Below, piece by piece: positions 43,440 to 53,374 of a stretch of DNA of 64,000 nt; within the stretch, counting starts at the first letter, position 1, and each line of letters starts with the position of its first letter. The stretch is from Halorientalis sp. (GTDB lineage Archaea > Halobacteriota > Halobacteria > Halobacteriales > Haloarculaceae). The position numbers and the translations under genes were made by a program. Under the pieces are notes generated by a model. That model saw only the letters and a list, made by a program, of their open reading frames with translations. It was not told the DNA's origin and searched no databases. The stretch covers positions 42,181-106,180 of the forward strand of contig NZ_JAQCNH010000083.1 in assembly GCF_028275115.1 (NCBI RefSeq), given 5' to 3'.

Positions 43440-44918
43440 TCAGCCGAGGAACTGTCGCTGGCGGGCACCCCGGCGGATAGCCGTCCTGAGCGCGTCGTCG
43501 TCGTCCTGTTGGAAGGCGTCGATGGCCGTGTCGGTCGCCGCCCGGTGTGTCTCCTCCGGGTCGACGTCGACCATATCGGCGGCCGTCTCGAGCGCGTCCT
43601 GGGACAGGTCGAGTACGTCGGTACACCGCGGGTTGTAGTATTGGGCGGCGTCACGGAGGTTCTGGAAGAACGCGGGGAACACGTCGCGGACGAACGCACG
43701 GTCCTCGTCGGTGAGCGCGTGGCATCCGAGGAGCGTCGGCGGGCAGCCGACGCTGTACAGCGCCGCGGTGTAGCCGATGGCCCGCGGGAGAGCGTTCTCG
43801 CCGACCTCGCGGGAGTAGCCGAACAGGCCGATGTGGAGCTTGCGCGCCCGCCGGTCAGGCACCGCACTCGACAGCCGGTTGACCGTCGAGGCGATCGCGT
43901 CCACCTGGTCGGCGTATGCGGTTGCCGTCCGGTCGACGATGTCGAGCGCCCGTTCCTCGTCGAACGCCGGCGGGGCCGCCCCCAGTTCGGCCTGTTTGAG
44001 CGTTTCGATGCCCTCGCGGACGGTCTCGATGGGGTAGTCGTACTTGAACGCCGACTGGACGGTGAACGTCTCGACCTCGGGATAGGCCTCGGTGACCGCC
44101 GCGGCCCGTTCGGGCGTCAGGTTGCCCCTGAACGGTGCGGACCCGGCACCGAGCATCGGGTGGATGTCGATGTCGCGGTCGTCGGCCATCCGGTAGAGCC
44201 GCCGGAGGCTCACTTTGTTGATGAGGTCGGCGGCGAGCGAGCCGTAGTTCAACGCGGGGTCCGACCGGGCGAGGAAGACGCGCACGTCGTTGAGTCCCTG
44301 CGCGGTCGCGTAGTCGCCGACGATGTCGTCGGCCTGGAGCAACGCGTCGCGCTGTTCGATCAGCGGGATGACGCCGACGGTCGTCGGCCGGAACTCGCCG
44401 ACCCAGTCCTCGACGGTCCGGTCGCCCCAGACCGTCTCCGCGCCCTTGCCGGCGACGAACGACCGGTAGTACTCGTGGACGGCGTTGAGCTGGTCGGCGT
44501 CGGTGACCATCGGAATGATGACCTCGAAGATGGGTGGGACCGTCTCGATGTCGCGGTCCTCGGCGAACAGCTTCGCGGCGTCGAACGACCGCGGGATGCT
44601 CTCCAAGATTTCGAGCAGTATCTTCGCCTCTGAGACCTCAAGGTCGGGGTTCGGCCCCCGGATGGTCAGCCGGAAGTCCTCGCCGAGTCGCGTGTCCGTG
44701 AAGAAATCGTCGTACCGCGAGAGGAGCTTCTTGACCGCGTACTCGTCGCCCTCCTTGCCCTCGAAGTCCCACATCTGTTCGTCACAGCCGAGGTGGGAGG
44801 CGACGTAGTACCCCTCCTGAATCTCGTCTTCGCCCTCGATGACGTCCCCAGCGGTAAAGAATGGGAGTGTCGCGTTGTCCGGGTGTTGTGTGCTCAGCAC
44901 CCGTGGGGTGTCGGTCAT
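43440..44918 (-). CDS. ppcA: Phosphoenolpyruvate carboxylase, archaeal type
   Basis: 492 residues, the usual length of the archaeal enzyme (bacterial PEPC is about twice as long). It starts MTDTPRVLSTQHPDNAT. Conserved segments include DEQMWDFEGKEGDEYAV, VFLARSDPALNYG, MLGAGSAPFRGNLTPE and FTVQSAFKYDYP. It makes oxaloacetate from PEP and bicarbonate, an anaplerotic step. A TTTTAGTTTC element lies about 25-30 bases ahead of the ATG. It is transcribed alone. Confidence 0.95.
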   Translation of the reverse strand: MTDTPRVLSTQHPDNATLPFFTAGDVIEGEDEIQEGYYVASHLGCDEQMWDFEGKEGDEYAVKKLLSRYDDFFTDTRLGEDFRLTIRGPNPDLEVSEAKILLEILESIPRSFDAAKLFAEDRDIETVPPIFEVIIPMVTDADQLNAVHEYYRSFVAGKGAETVWGDRTVEDWVGEFRPTTVGVIPLIEQRDALLQADDIVGDYATAQGLNDVRVFLARSDPALNYGSLAADLINKVSLRRLYRMADDRDIDIHPMLGAGSAPFRGNLTPERAAAVTEAYPEVETFTVQSAFKYDYPIETVREGIETLKQAELGAAPPAFDEERALDIVDRTATAYADQVDAIASTVNRLSSAVPDRRARKLHIGLFGYSREVGENALPRAIGYTAALYSVGCPPTLLGCHALTDEDRAFVRDVFPAFFQNLRDAAQYYNPRCTDVLDLSQDALETAADMVDVDPEETHRAATDTAIDAFQQDDDDALRTAIRRGARQRQFLG

Positions 44919-45386
44919 AGAGTCATATCGGCGTCGAGAAACTAAAACCCCGAGCCAAACGGGAGACAGGTGGCCAACCTGTGTTCGGTGTCTCGCCGAC
45001 GGACCATCGGCCGTGTTCGTAACCGGGCCGCGATTCTCGCCGCCGCTACGATAGGTCGTTCATGCGTCCGTTCCGGTTTCCTGCCCTGCTGGCGAATCGC
45101 GACCGTGATGATGAACGGGAACCCACCGGCGAGGACGATACCATCGAGCGCGACACTGTTGCCGGTGGGTGCGAAATCATACTAAGAACCGATGACTGCC
45201 GTCGTTGCCGTCTGGTCTGCAGTGGGAATGCCGAGGCGGTGGACGCCAGGAGATACAGACCGCTCAGCAGCGTTCCTCGTCAGGTGCTCGGTTGCCGACT
45301 CGACTGCCCGGGGGGAGGGTCGGACCGGCACTGGCTTCCACCAGTCGGCACCAGGCACCAAACCCAATTAGGTCTGCGGACCTAGG
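44919..45386. other. Intergenic region
   Basis: Holds the ppcA promoter at its left end. CAATTAGG near 45364-45371 may be the promoter of the small membrane protein at 45387. No reading frame between them has protein character. Confidence 0.4.
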
Positions 45387-45695
45387 ATGTGGAAAATGAG
45401 CAGTTACAGCCCGCCAGACGACGAGGAAACCTCCGGTAGCGAGGCCACCGACGGCAGGGACGTCGGTACTCAGCGGAGCTTCGAAGCGGTGGCGGGGCTC
45501 AGCCGAGTGGAGAAAGCTATCGGTATCCTCGCGGTTGCGATAGCCGGTGGTGTCGTCGCCGCCCTCGCATTCGGCCAACTCGTCCCGGACTCCGCGCTCG
45601 CCGAACAGGTCGCCCGGGCGCTCCGGCGAGCTGGCATCGACGCCGGGGGAGTCCTCTCGGAACTCGGACGCGCTATCGACTCACTCCTCACATAA
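45387..45695 (+). CDS. Small single-span membrane protein
   Basis: 102 residues (99 from the second ATG, 45396). A hydrophilic acidic N-terminus of about 40 residues precedes one hydrophobic helix (AIGILAVAIAGGVVAALAFGQLV). After it comes an amphipathic segment (LAEQVARALRRAGIDAGGVLSEL). The orientation is probably N-terminus inside. No motif was recognised. Confidence 0.6.
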   Translation: MWKMSSYSPPDDEETSGSEATDGRDVGTQRSFEAVAGLSRVEKAIGILAVAIAGGVVAALAFGQLVPDSALAEQVARALRRAGIDAGGVLSELGRAIDSLLT

Positions 45696-45866
45696 TCGTC
45701 CCGGCCTGCCGGACCGACCGCAGAGGGAGTACGCGGACCGAAACGCCCGGACAGTAGCGCTCACACCGAGTAGCGACCGGGGTGAGTCACGCTCAGCGTG
45801 GCTGTTGTGTACTGAAAACGTGCCCATCGAAGCGGCTATACGTTCAGTCACCACAAAAAAAGGAAA

Positions 45867-46232
45867 ATGAACCGACGGAAACTCCTCGCGACGGGTTGGT
45901 TGCTGGTAAGCAGTGGCTGTCTATCAGGCCCGGAGCAGGACTCCGAATTCGTAATCGTCAACGAACGCGACAGCGAATTAGAAGTGTCTATTCGGCTCAA
46001 AGACGGGGAAAGCGCATTCGCCGTGGAAGGATTCGTGCTTGACGGCGGCGAAACGAATCGGTTCACTGCGGGGGTACGCGGTGCCAATGTGGCAGGAGAC
46101 ATGGCCATCGCCGCGAAGATTCTCAGTCCGCAGGAGGCGACCTACGAGCGAGAGGAGATTCCCACAACTGCCTCGGAGTACGAAATCAGCATCCAGCCAG
46201 ACAGTCTCGACATAGCGTGGGCCGGGAACTGA
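45867..46232 (+). CDS. Lipoprotein
   Basis: 121 residues. The N-terminus MNRRKLLATGWLLVSSGCLSG has twin arginines and a lipobox ending at Cys18, so export by the Tat route and lipid anchoring outside the membrane are likely, as for most haloarchaeal lipoproteins. The mature part is a beta-rich domain (SEFVIVNERDSELEVSIRLKDG). No relative was recognised. The promoter region just upstream is AT-rich (ACAAAAAAAGG). Confidence 0.75.
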   Translation: MNRRKLLATGWLLVSSGCLSGPEQDSEFVIVNERDSELEVSIRLKDGESAFAVEGFVLDGGETNRFTAGVRGANVAGDMAIAAKILSPQEATYEREEIPTTASEYEISIQPDSLDIAWAGN

Positions 46233-46720
46233 GTCGGACGACCCCTGCTTCCGGGTGAGTGACGCGCTGAGTGCCCGCCTCGAACCCGGCAAACATCGAA
46301 TCGACCTACCCGGCTGCTCTCAGTCGGATAACGTCAGATGCAGAGGGAAAATTCAACACCGCGAGTTGCGTCCACTCTTTGCTGTGGCCCCGAGTCCTGT
46401 GCGCCGTGTCTCCGCGAACCGACCGATACCGTCTGCCCGGGATTGAACGGTTCCGAGTCGTGACCCGCTCGGGAACAACGCACTGAAATCACGCGCGATT
46501 GGAACGGCGACGCTCGTTATCGAGCCGACAGTCGCTGTTGTCATGACGCTACCCCCCTGGTTTGCCATCCCGCCTGCAGAGGGGTGCCGATGGTCTTCGA
46601 GCCGTTAGCAGATTGGGCGAGAAGCCCCCACCCTCAAGCAGCGACCGGGGTGGGGATGAATCGCCCTGTGAGGGATGTGTATATTTAAGCTTCTACAGGT
46701 GGGCAATCGAGGGACGGCGC
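46233..46720. other. Intergenic region ending in a TnpB left end
   Basis: No gene was seen from 46233 to about 46600. A hairpin at 46625-46655 (CCCCACCC ... GGGGTGGGG) followed by GATGAATCG resembles haloarchaeal TnpB element ends. ATATTTAAGC at 46681-46690 is a TATA-like box ahead of the TnpB fragment. Confidence 0.45.
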
Positions 46721-46983
46721 ATGGATTACGCACTCAACTGTCGGTTGTTTCCTGACAGCCAGCAGCGGGAGCAACTGGACTGGGTGCGTGACACCGTGCG
46801 ACAACTCCACAACCACAGTCTGCACCGCTACAACCGGATACCCGAAACCGAGGGCACTGTCGAACAGCGCGTCACACAGGTCAGAGACGAGATACCCGAT
46901 CTGAAAGACTGGTGGACTGATCTGGCGAACATCTACTCGACAGTTCTTCAACAGGCTGTTGAGCAGATCGCCACCAACATCGA
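46721..46983 (+). pseudogene. tnpB: N-terminal fragment of TnpB
   Basis: About 87 residues from ATG 46721, starting MDYALNCRLFPDSQQREQLD and ending VLQQAVEQIATNIE. This is the helix-turn-helix N-terminus of haloarchaeal TnpB (IS1341 type). The RuvC domain is absent; after about 46983 the frame changes character and runs into the zinc-ribbon gene region. An internal deletion or replacement has removed the rest of the element. Confidence 0.7.
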
Positions 46984-47018
46984 AATCACTTCGCTGGACA
47001 GTTCGAGCGGATGCCGGC

Positions 47019-47321
47019 GTGAGTTCAGCGGGGACGGGTGTCGGAGTCGGTGTTTCCGAGCACGAAACTGTGCCCTGGCCGCTTGCGGAATTGGCGGCAA
47101 AACGGGACGTGAGACCAACGAGTGAACGCCGGTGTCCGGACTGTGACGTCCAGATGGAGCGGACGAGCGTGACAGCCGACGGAGTCGGAACCCTCTACGT
47201 CGAGGTCGAGAGAGACGGCGGCGTACTCGACCGCCTCGGTGTGGGGCACCAAACACCGCTGCACGCGTTCCTCTGTCCGGAGTGTGGAATGGCTCAACTC
47301 TACGCCGACCAGTCCGAGTAG
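47019..47321 (+). CDS. Zinc-ribbon protein, start uncertain
   Basis: 100 residues if GTG 47019 is used; the frame is open from 46959. Two cysteine pairs, RRCPDCDVQM and FLCPECGMAQLYAD, sit on either side of a beta-rich middle (GTLYVEVERDGGVL). This is a recognisable haloarchaeal zinc-ribbon pattern with the C-terminal PECG-x-x-x-x-Y motif. The 5' end appears to have been joined to the TnpB fragment, so the original start may be lost. Confidence 0.5.
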   Translation: MSSAGTGVGVGVSEHETVPWPLAELAAKRDVRPTSERRCPDCDVQMERTSVTADGVGTLYVEVERDGGVLDRLGVGHQTPLHAFLCPECGMAQLYADQSE

Positions 47322-48052
47322 TCCGTCGAAATCGTCGGTGGCCTCCTACGCGATATGCACCTGCATCGAGCAGCGTCGTGTTCCCCGCTCTCGGTCCTGA
47401 GATGTCCAGACAACGGCCTGCCGTCCCCTGACCATCGGACGTCGAGTAACACTGACCCGAGTCAGCGACCGAGACGCGCCCTGTACCCGGCCGGGCGCAG
47501 CGACCGTCGACGCTCTCTGGTGGGAGGCACAGCGTCGGGCCTGGACAGATACTGCGCGGCCATCTTGATACAGCGAGAGAATCCCGCCGTTCACGACGGG
47601 CGTGAATCGCGTCCATTTCAGGAACCATTCACCACAGTGCTTCCACCCTGAAATTTATTTTCTTAAATATATAGGATAACATACACCGAGGCGGCTTGAC
47701 CGCCCAATTAAACGGATACTATCGGATTCATGGGAATCTACATCCGAAGGAATCCACTCCGGGTCGCTGGATTCCCAGTCCGGTAACTCTGAATCCCACT
47801 ATGGAATAGGAGTAACGGCGGTCTGGCCCCGCCAGGAGACCCGTTATGCCGACCGGTCTGCAAACCAGTAAATCTCCCACCGCCTGCGGTGCGGTTCGGG
47901 AAGCCTCGCCGTCGTCGACCTACGCCCGACTGCTTGAGGGGGCTTCGCTCCCTCTCCGTTTACGCCGAGGAGGAGGTCACTTCCCCCGACTGCGGTGAAA
48001 CCGAGCCCACCCAGGCGTTTTCGCGACCGGTTCACGACGTGAAGTCGGCGTG
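47322..48052. other. Long region without a convincing gene
   Basis: Contains an AT-rich block (47650-47685, AAATTTATTTTCTTAAATAT) that resembles a strong promoter, but no good frame follows on either strand. A hairpin, GAGGG-N9-CCCTC (47936-47954), followed by GGAGGAGGTCAC is reminiscent of a decayed TnpB right end. Confidence 0.35.
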
Positions 48053-48343
48053 TTACTCCGAACCGGAGCGGCTCTCTTCGGCGACTGGAATCTCGATTCC
48101 GCCAGTGGACGTCTCGTCCGCCCGCGTCGCTGCTCGACCGCCGTCGGTTACCGCTGGTTGTTCCCTGACACTCATCTGGACGCCATCGATGGCAGCACCG
48201 GTCAGATAGCCGATGGCACCGCCGAGCCCCGAACTGATGCCGGTCGAAACGGGTCCTGCCCGACTCCCGGCGGCCGCGCCCAATTTCGCACCGGACTCCG
48301 CAAACCGCCGCGCGTTCGCCAGTGATTTTTCGTCGGAATCCAT
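48053..48343 (-). CDS. Glycine-zipper small protein
   Basis: 96 residues from ATG 48343. A short acidic and helical head (DEKSLANARRFAES) is followed by a Gly/Ala-rich helix (GAKLGAAAGSRAGPVSTG and GLGGAIGYLTGAAIDG), then a polar tail. G-x3-G spacing is typical of helices that pack in membranes, as in channel-forming peptides and class II bacteriocins. It is clearly related to the protein at 58205-58498 in the arrangement EGAKxGAxLGAA...GGAIGYLTGA. No export signal or immunity gene was recognised. Confidence 0.6.
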   Translation of the reverse strand: MDSDEKSLANARRFAESGAKLGAAAGSRAGPVSTGISSGLGGAIGYLTGAAIDGVQMSVREQPAVTDGGRAATRADETSTGGIEIPVAEESRSGSE

Positions 48344-48950
48344 ATTTAGTTGCACCGAATACCAGTACGTGCTGCTGATACTTGTGCTGTATGCTGGATT
48401 CGCCGGGGTGTTCCGACCGTCGTGTCGGCCGAGATACCGTGTTCTGAATCCGGTGTACAAGCACAACCGCACCGCACTCGTCCGCGGTCATCCGGCCGTC
48501 TCGGGTGGGTAACCACCACACGGCCGGTAAGTAGTCGAGGGTCGCTCGTGACCGCCTCGGAGTTGTCCTCTGCGGCGGGTGAGCACATTTTCACGACTGC
48601 CATCGCCGCCGGCTCGGTTCGCCTGCGGCTCTCGCCGGCCAGTTCCGCCCTGTCTCGCTCGTCCCACGCGCCGGGGTCGAGTGCCAGCCCCACCGAGAGG
48701 GCCGCCTACTCGATGCTGACGGGGTTATCCGAGCCTTGACCGGCTGAACGAGACGGATTCCCACACTGAGACCGGCCAGCAACAACCTTCCTGCTAATAA
48801 ACAACGTTCCATGTAAAAAGGTTTGTTTACAATAGTATCGACGATCGATGCGAATTTCCAGCAGCGTTGGCTGACGGCACGAACCGCCTTATTTTCACAA
48901 ATAAGAATTGGGGCGTGAGTATTATTTATTTTGTTCACAGCGAAAAATGT
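48344..48950. other. Intergenic region with AT-rich promoter of the transducer
   Basis: No gene was seen. A loose inverted repeat, TAAACAA (48798-48804) and TTGTTTA (48823-48829), lies in an AT-rich part. A second AT-rich stretch (48890-48945, including ATTATTTATTTTG) is the probable promoter of the transducer at 48951. Confidence 0.4.
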
Positions 48951-50885
48951 ATGAGTGAAACTGCCAGCACGGGGCCCAACGATGTTGGCCGTGCTGATGC
49001 CATCGACGATGGGATTTTCTCACACATTCCCGACGGAAGCACGATTCCCGACTCGGAGTGGCGGGGACGGCACAAGGCATTCATTATCGCTGTCCTCTCG
49101 CATATCCCGATTCTATTCGGACTCGGGTTGGCCGAGGGCAGTGAGTCAATCACAGGGATGACTCTCCCAACCATCCCGACGGGGATGCTGGCCCTGGAGA
49201 TGGGTATCATCGCGGCGTTCGCCTTTGCGGCTGCAGTCCCGCGATTGAACCGCCGACTACGGACGGTTCTGGCGGTGACCGGCCTCGCGTTCTGTTCGGG
49301 CACGCTCGTCCACGTTACTGGTGGGTACATCGAAGCACACTTTCATTTTTTCGTCGCCATCGGAATCGCGGCGATATACGAGGACTGGCTGCCGTTCGGC
49401 GTCGGAATCGGGTACGTCGTGATAACGCACATCGGATTCGGGCTGGTCAATCCAGCACGGGTCTACAACCACACTGCCGCACAGATGAACCCGTGGGTGT
49501 GGGGGTTCATTCACGGCGCGTTCGTGGCGCTGTTGGGGGTTGCGCTGACGATTCACCTGAGTTCCATCGAGAAGTCTCGGAAAGAGGCTACCTTCGAGCT
49601 CGAACGTGCGAGAGAGCGGGCCAACGAGATCGACGACCTCCAGGAGAAGCAGGCCGAAATTCAGACGCAGAAAGAGGAAGCGGAACGGCTCAAACAGGAC
49701 GCCGAGGCACAGCGGCAGGAGGTCAAGGCGCTGAACAGCCATCTCGAACTGAAAGCGATGAACTATCAGGAGGCCATGGAACAGGCCGCTGCGGGTGACC
49801 TCACAGTTCGGGTCGACACCGAGAGCGAGAACGAGGCCATGTCCGACATCGGTGCTGCGTTCAACGAGATGGTCGGCGAAATCGAGGCGACTGTCACCGA
49901 GATTCAAACGTACGCTGACGATACCAGCGACAAGGTGGCTGCCGCGGAGGCGAGTACCGAGCAGGTCCTGGAGGCCAGTCAGGAAATGACCGATTCGGTC
50001 CAGGAGATTGCCGCCGGAACCGACGAACAGCGACGGATGCTGGAGGAAGTGGCCGGCGAGATGTCCGACTTCTCGGCGACCGTCGAAGAGGTCGCTGCCT
50101 CCGCACAGGACGTCTCAGGCGCCTCCGCCGAGACAGCAGATATCGCGACCGACGGACGCGAACTCGCAACCGATATGTACGACGACGCCAAGCAGGTCAA
50201 AACCGCCATCGACGACACCGTCGACACGGTGACTGCACTGGACGACCAGATGCAAGAGATCGCCAACATAACCGACCTCATCACCGATATCGCAGAGCAG
50301 ACCAACATCCTCGCGCTGAACGCGAGCATCGAAGCCGCCAGGGCTGGTGAGAGTGGCGGCGACTCGGAGAGTGGCGACGGCTTCAGTGTCGTCGCGGACG
50401 AGGTCAAGCAACTCGCCGAGGAAACGCGCGATTCGGCCGAGAGCATCCAGGACCGGATCGACCAGACCCAGCAACAGACCAGCACCGTCGTCGGACAGGT
50501 CGAACAGGCGAGTCAGCTGGTCGAAAAGGAGATCGAGGCCGTCGGCGACGTGGTCGACGCGTTCGAACAGGTCGAGCGGAACGCCCAGCAGACCGACAAC
50601 GGCATCCAGGAGATCAGTGACTCGACTGACAGCCAGGCGTCTAGCGCCGAGGAAGTCGTCTCGATGGTCGACGAGGTGGCCGACATCAGCGACAGGTCCG
50701 CCAACGAAGCCGAGAGCGTATCCGCCGCCGTCGAGGAGCAGACCGCATCGATGGACGAAATCAGCCAGAGTATGAAAGCCGTCGCGGGCACGGCAGACGA
50801 ACTGAAGACACTACTGGGAGCGTTCTCGTGCAACGGTGCGGACGTGGCTGCCGGTCCGACCAGTCCGGCTGCAACCGACGACTGA
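48951..50885 (+). CDS. Membrane-bound halobacterial transducer (methyl-accepting)
   Basis: 644 residues. The first 210 residues hold about six membrane helices with a His-rich segment (GGYIEAHFHFFVAIGIAAIYEDWLPF), a sensor layout I have seen on bacterial transducers and diguanylate cyclases. A coiled coil (residues 205-265) and a HAMP-like region (AAAGDLTVRVDTESENEAM) follow. The long cytoplasmic signalling domain then runs to about residue 630. The hairpin tip reads [22 protein letters not shown], with six residues more than in the transducer at 55624. ATG 48951 is chosen because it follows the AT-rich promoter. Predicted partners are CheA and CheW. The stimulus is unknown. Confidence 0.9.
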   Translation: MSETASTGPNDVGRADAIDDGIFSHIPDGSTIPDSEWRGRHKAFIIAVLSHIPILFGLGLAEGSESITGMTLPTIPTGMLALEMGIIAAFAFAAAVPRLNRRLRTVLAVTGLAFCSGTLVHVTGGYIEAHFHFFVAIGIAAIYEDWLPFGVGIGYVVITHIGFGLVNPARVYNHTAAQMNPWVWGFIHGAFVALLGVALTIHLSSIEKSRKEATFELERARERANEIDDLQEKQAEIQTQKEEAERLKQDAEAQRQEVKALNSHLELKAMNYQEAMEQAAAGDLTVRVDTESENEAMSDIGAAFNEMVGEIEATVTEIQTYADDTSDKVAAAEASTEQVLEASQEMTDSVQEIAAGTDEQRRMLEEVAGEMSDFSATVEEVAASAQDVSGASAETADIATDGRELATDMYDDAKQVKTAIDDTVDTVTALDDQMQEIANITDLITDIAEQTNILALNASIEAARAGESGGDSESGDGFSVVADEVKQLAEETRDSAESIQDRIDQTQQQTSTVVGQVEQASQLVEKEIEAVGDVVDAFEQVERNAQQTDNGIQEISDSTDSQASSAEEVVSMVDEVADISDRSANEAESVSAAVEEQTASMDEISQSMKAVAGTADELKTLLGAFSCNGADVAAGPTSPAATDD

Positions 50886-51494
50886 CCCCTGCCCGGTTCG
50901 GTTCGGGCCGTCTTGGTCCGTCGTCCGGACGTGCCCGTCGTAGAGAGCGAGCGGAGCGATACGGATGGCATCCCGAGTCACGACCGCGTGTAACGGCCCA
51001 CGAGTCGACAGCAACGCGGACCCCGTACCGACTACACCATCTCTGTTCAGGATAGAGCGGCTGTCACCGACAGATTGGACAGGCCCGGTGCGGCGGGGTC
51101 GTCCAGAACGCTCATTTTCCCGTGGTCGGAGGGGCCCCTCGACTGTCGAACGACTCGACTTTGACGTGACGGCAGGGCACCGTTTCACACAGCGGATTGA
51201 ACCGAGAAGCAGTCGCGCCGATCCCTCGTGCGACGCCGTGTGAGCACTGTGTCGGTATCGATAGCTCCGTGAAAGCGTCCCGTTGTTCGCCATTTCGAGC
51301 GGCGAGCGAATCGTGAGTTGCGCCAACCGTGACGTCTATTCGACACGGCGTCCGGGGGAGGGTGCAGCGGTAACTCGCTCAAACCGAGAGTTGCCGACCG
51401 CTGAGTGGATTTCAGTAACCTCGGAATGCGGTGTGGCTCCGACGGTGGACGTCGGCGAGTCCGAACGTCTCTCTGTCTCCGTGTGGGTAGTCGT
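50886..51494. other. Intergenic region
   Basis: About 600 bases without a convincing gene on either strand. Open frames here are Arg- and Ser-rich. No clear promoter or repeat was seen. Confidence 0.4.
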
Positions 51495-51875
51495 TCAGTC
51501 TGCCTGGTACTGTGCGAGGTCGGTCTTGCTCAACATACCGACGAGTTCGCCGGCCTCGGCGACGGGTAGGTGACTACTATCGTGTTGCGTCATCGTTGCC
51601 GCTGCCTGCGTGAGCGGAAGGTCCGGCTCGACTGTCGTGACTACCGCCGTCGATATGTCCGCCGTCGACAGCGACGTGACGTCGCGCTCCTGTGCGACTG
51701 CGTCGACGAAGTCGGTGCTCGTGACGATTGAACGCGGCTCGCTCATCACCACGAGTGCGCTGATACTCGCGTTCCGCATCGTCTGTGCCGCCGCAACGAG
51801 CGACGTCTCCGTCGCGACTGTCTCGACAGGCGTAGACATACACTCCCGGACGGGAACCTCTGACTCGACGTTCAT
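51495..51875 (-). CDS. CBS-domain pair protein
   Basis: 126 residues from ATG 51875, the true start within a longer open frame whose upstream part is Arg-rich. CBS1: VRECMSTPVETVATETSLVAAAQTMRNAS; CBS2: ISTAVVTTVEPDLPLTQAAATMTQHDSSHLPVAEAGELVGMLSKTDL. It is similar in plan to the protein at 33976-34395. It probably binds an adenosine nucleotide and regulates a partner in trans. No operon is evident. Confidence 0.8.
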   Translation of the reverse strand: MNVESEVPVRECMSTPVETVATETSLVAAAQTMRNASISALVVMSEPRSIVTSTDFVDAVAQERDVTSLSTADISTAVVTTVEPDLPLTQAAATMTQHDSSHLPVAEAGELVGMLSKTDLAQYQAD

Positions 51876-52036
51876 ACAATTGAGTACGGCTGGTGAAATA
51901 TGAGAGTTTATGCTGTGCCCGGAGCCCAGAGCGGCGCCCGCGGCCGTTGAATCGCTGTGGTGCCGGCCGCCACGTGTCCTGCACGGTCTTCGGTCCTCGG
52001 ACGACAGGCCGACAGTGCCGAGGTCGAATCGATGGC

Positions 52037-53374
52037 TCAGTCGCTTCTGGGAGCTCGCTCGTGGACGCGCGCGTGAACAGCACCCTCCGGTCTGAGCGTT
52101 ACACCGGGTTGGAACGACAGGGAGTCGGGGACCGTCTCGACGCTGTACTGCTGGAGAACGTGCGCGAGCGCGAACTGCGCCTCGGTGAGCGCGATCTGGC
52201 GCCCGATGCACACCCGCGGGCCGGCACCGAACGGAAAGTACGAGTCGTCGGCGCGACTCGCGGTCTCGCCCCAGCGGTCCGGGTCGAACGTTTCGGGCGC
52301 GTCCCACACACGGCCGTCGCGGTGGTGCGCGTACGTGGACAGGAGCAACGGCTCGTCGGCGGGGATCTCGACGCCGGCGAGAGTCGTCGGTTCGCGGGTC
52401 ACCCGGGTGATGTTCCACGCTGCGGGGGTGAGTCGGAGCGTCTCCCGAACGACCTTCTCCGTGTACGTCAGCTCCGAGAGCGTCTCCCAGCCCGGGGGAT
52501 CGCCGTCCAGAGTCCGCCGAGCCTCGTCGGCGACGCGCTGACGCGCCTCCGGATGGGTCGACAGCCAGTGGAAGGCGTAGGTAACCGTCAGCGCCGTCGT
52601 TTCCTGGCCGGCGGTCATAAAGAGTACGGCCTCGTCGATCAACTCGTTCTCCGAGAGGTCGACCGCCGGGTCGCGTTTGGCCTCCATGAGGGCCGTGATC
52701 ATGTCCTGTGGCGGGTCCTCAGCCTCGAGGTGGTCGTCGACGAACCCTCGGGCGACCGTATCGAGCGTCTCGTTTGCCGCCTCGAACGCCGCCGAGGGGC
52801 CGGGCTGAAGCCGGTCGGGCAACAGGAAGTCCGTGATATCGGGCTCGAACTCGTCGGCGACCGCCGACAGGGCCTCCTCGACTGTCCGGCTCTGTTCGCG
52901 CGTCGTGTCCTGGCTGAACAGTGTCCGAGTGATGACCCGCATCGTCATGGTCGACAGTTCCGACACCAGATCGATTCGGCCGTCCGCCGGCCACCCGGCG
53001 AGCATCGTCTCGACGGTATCGGCTGCGACCTCGGCGTACTCGGACAGCCGCGGCCCGACGAACTCGGGATCCAGCACCGACCGTTGTTGCTCCCAGAGCG
53101 TGCCGGCGCTGGTGAGCAACCCCTGTCGGCGCTGCTGGTCCGTTCCGGTCCCCGGGCGTGCAAAGCGGTCACGGTCCGCCAGGATGTCGTGGACCAGCGA
53201 CGCGTCGAGCACGACCGACACTGACTGCCCACCTGGTGGATCGAGTCTAACTAGTGGATACTGCCCGCCGTAGGCCTCCTGGACGCCGGAGAGATACCGG
53301 AGCGGGTCCTGGGCCAGTTTCGTGACGCTCCCGACAACCGGGAGCCCTGGGGGACTGTGTGCTCGATTGCTCAT
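52037..53374 (-). CDS. Cytochrome P450
   Basis: 445 residues, soluble, no membrane anchor. Oxygen-binding helix I is AGQETTALTV, the E-x-x-R motif is ETLRLTPAAW, and the haem loop is FPFGAGPRVCIGRQ with Cys389 as thiolate ligand. It is a monooxygenase needing a ferredoxin or flavodoxin partner, not found next to it. The divergent gene at 53891 encodes a hydrolase with a possible lipid-binding domain, so a lipid-like or hydrophobic substrate is conceivable but not shown. Confidence 0.95.
   Translation of the reverse strand: MSNRAHSPPGLPVVGSVTKLAQDPLRYLSGVQEAYGGQYPLVRLDPPGGQSVSVVLDASLVHDILADRDRFARPGTGTDQQRRQGLLTSAGTLWEQQRSVLDPEFVGPRLSEYAEVAADTVETMLAGWPADGRIDLVSELSTMTMRVITRTLFSQDTTREQSRTVEEALSAVADEFEPDITDFLLPDRLQPGPSAAFEAANETLDTVARGFVDDHLEAEDPPQDMITALMEAKRDPAVDLSENELIDEAVLFMTAGQETTALTVTYAFHWLSTHPEARQRVADEARRTLDGDPPGWETLSELTYTEKVVRETLRLTPAAWNITRVTREPTTLAGVEIPADEPLLLSTYAHHRDGRVWDAPETFDPDRWGETASRADDSYFPFGAGPRVCIGRQIALTEAQFALAHVLQQYSVETVPDSLSFQPGVTLRPEGAVHARVHERAPRSD

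Noticed and set aside
42230..43867. Minus-strand open frame covering the DMT transporter and ppcA end
   Set aside because: Shadow of two clear genes; Arg- and Ser-rich with no recognisable domain.
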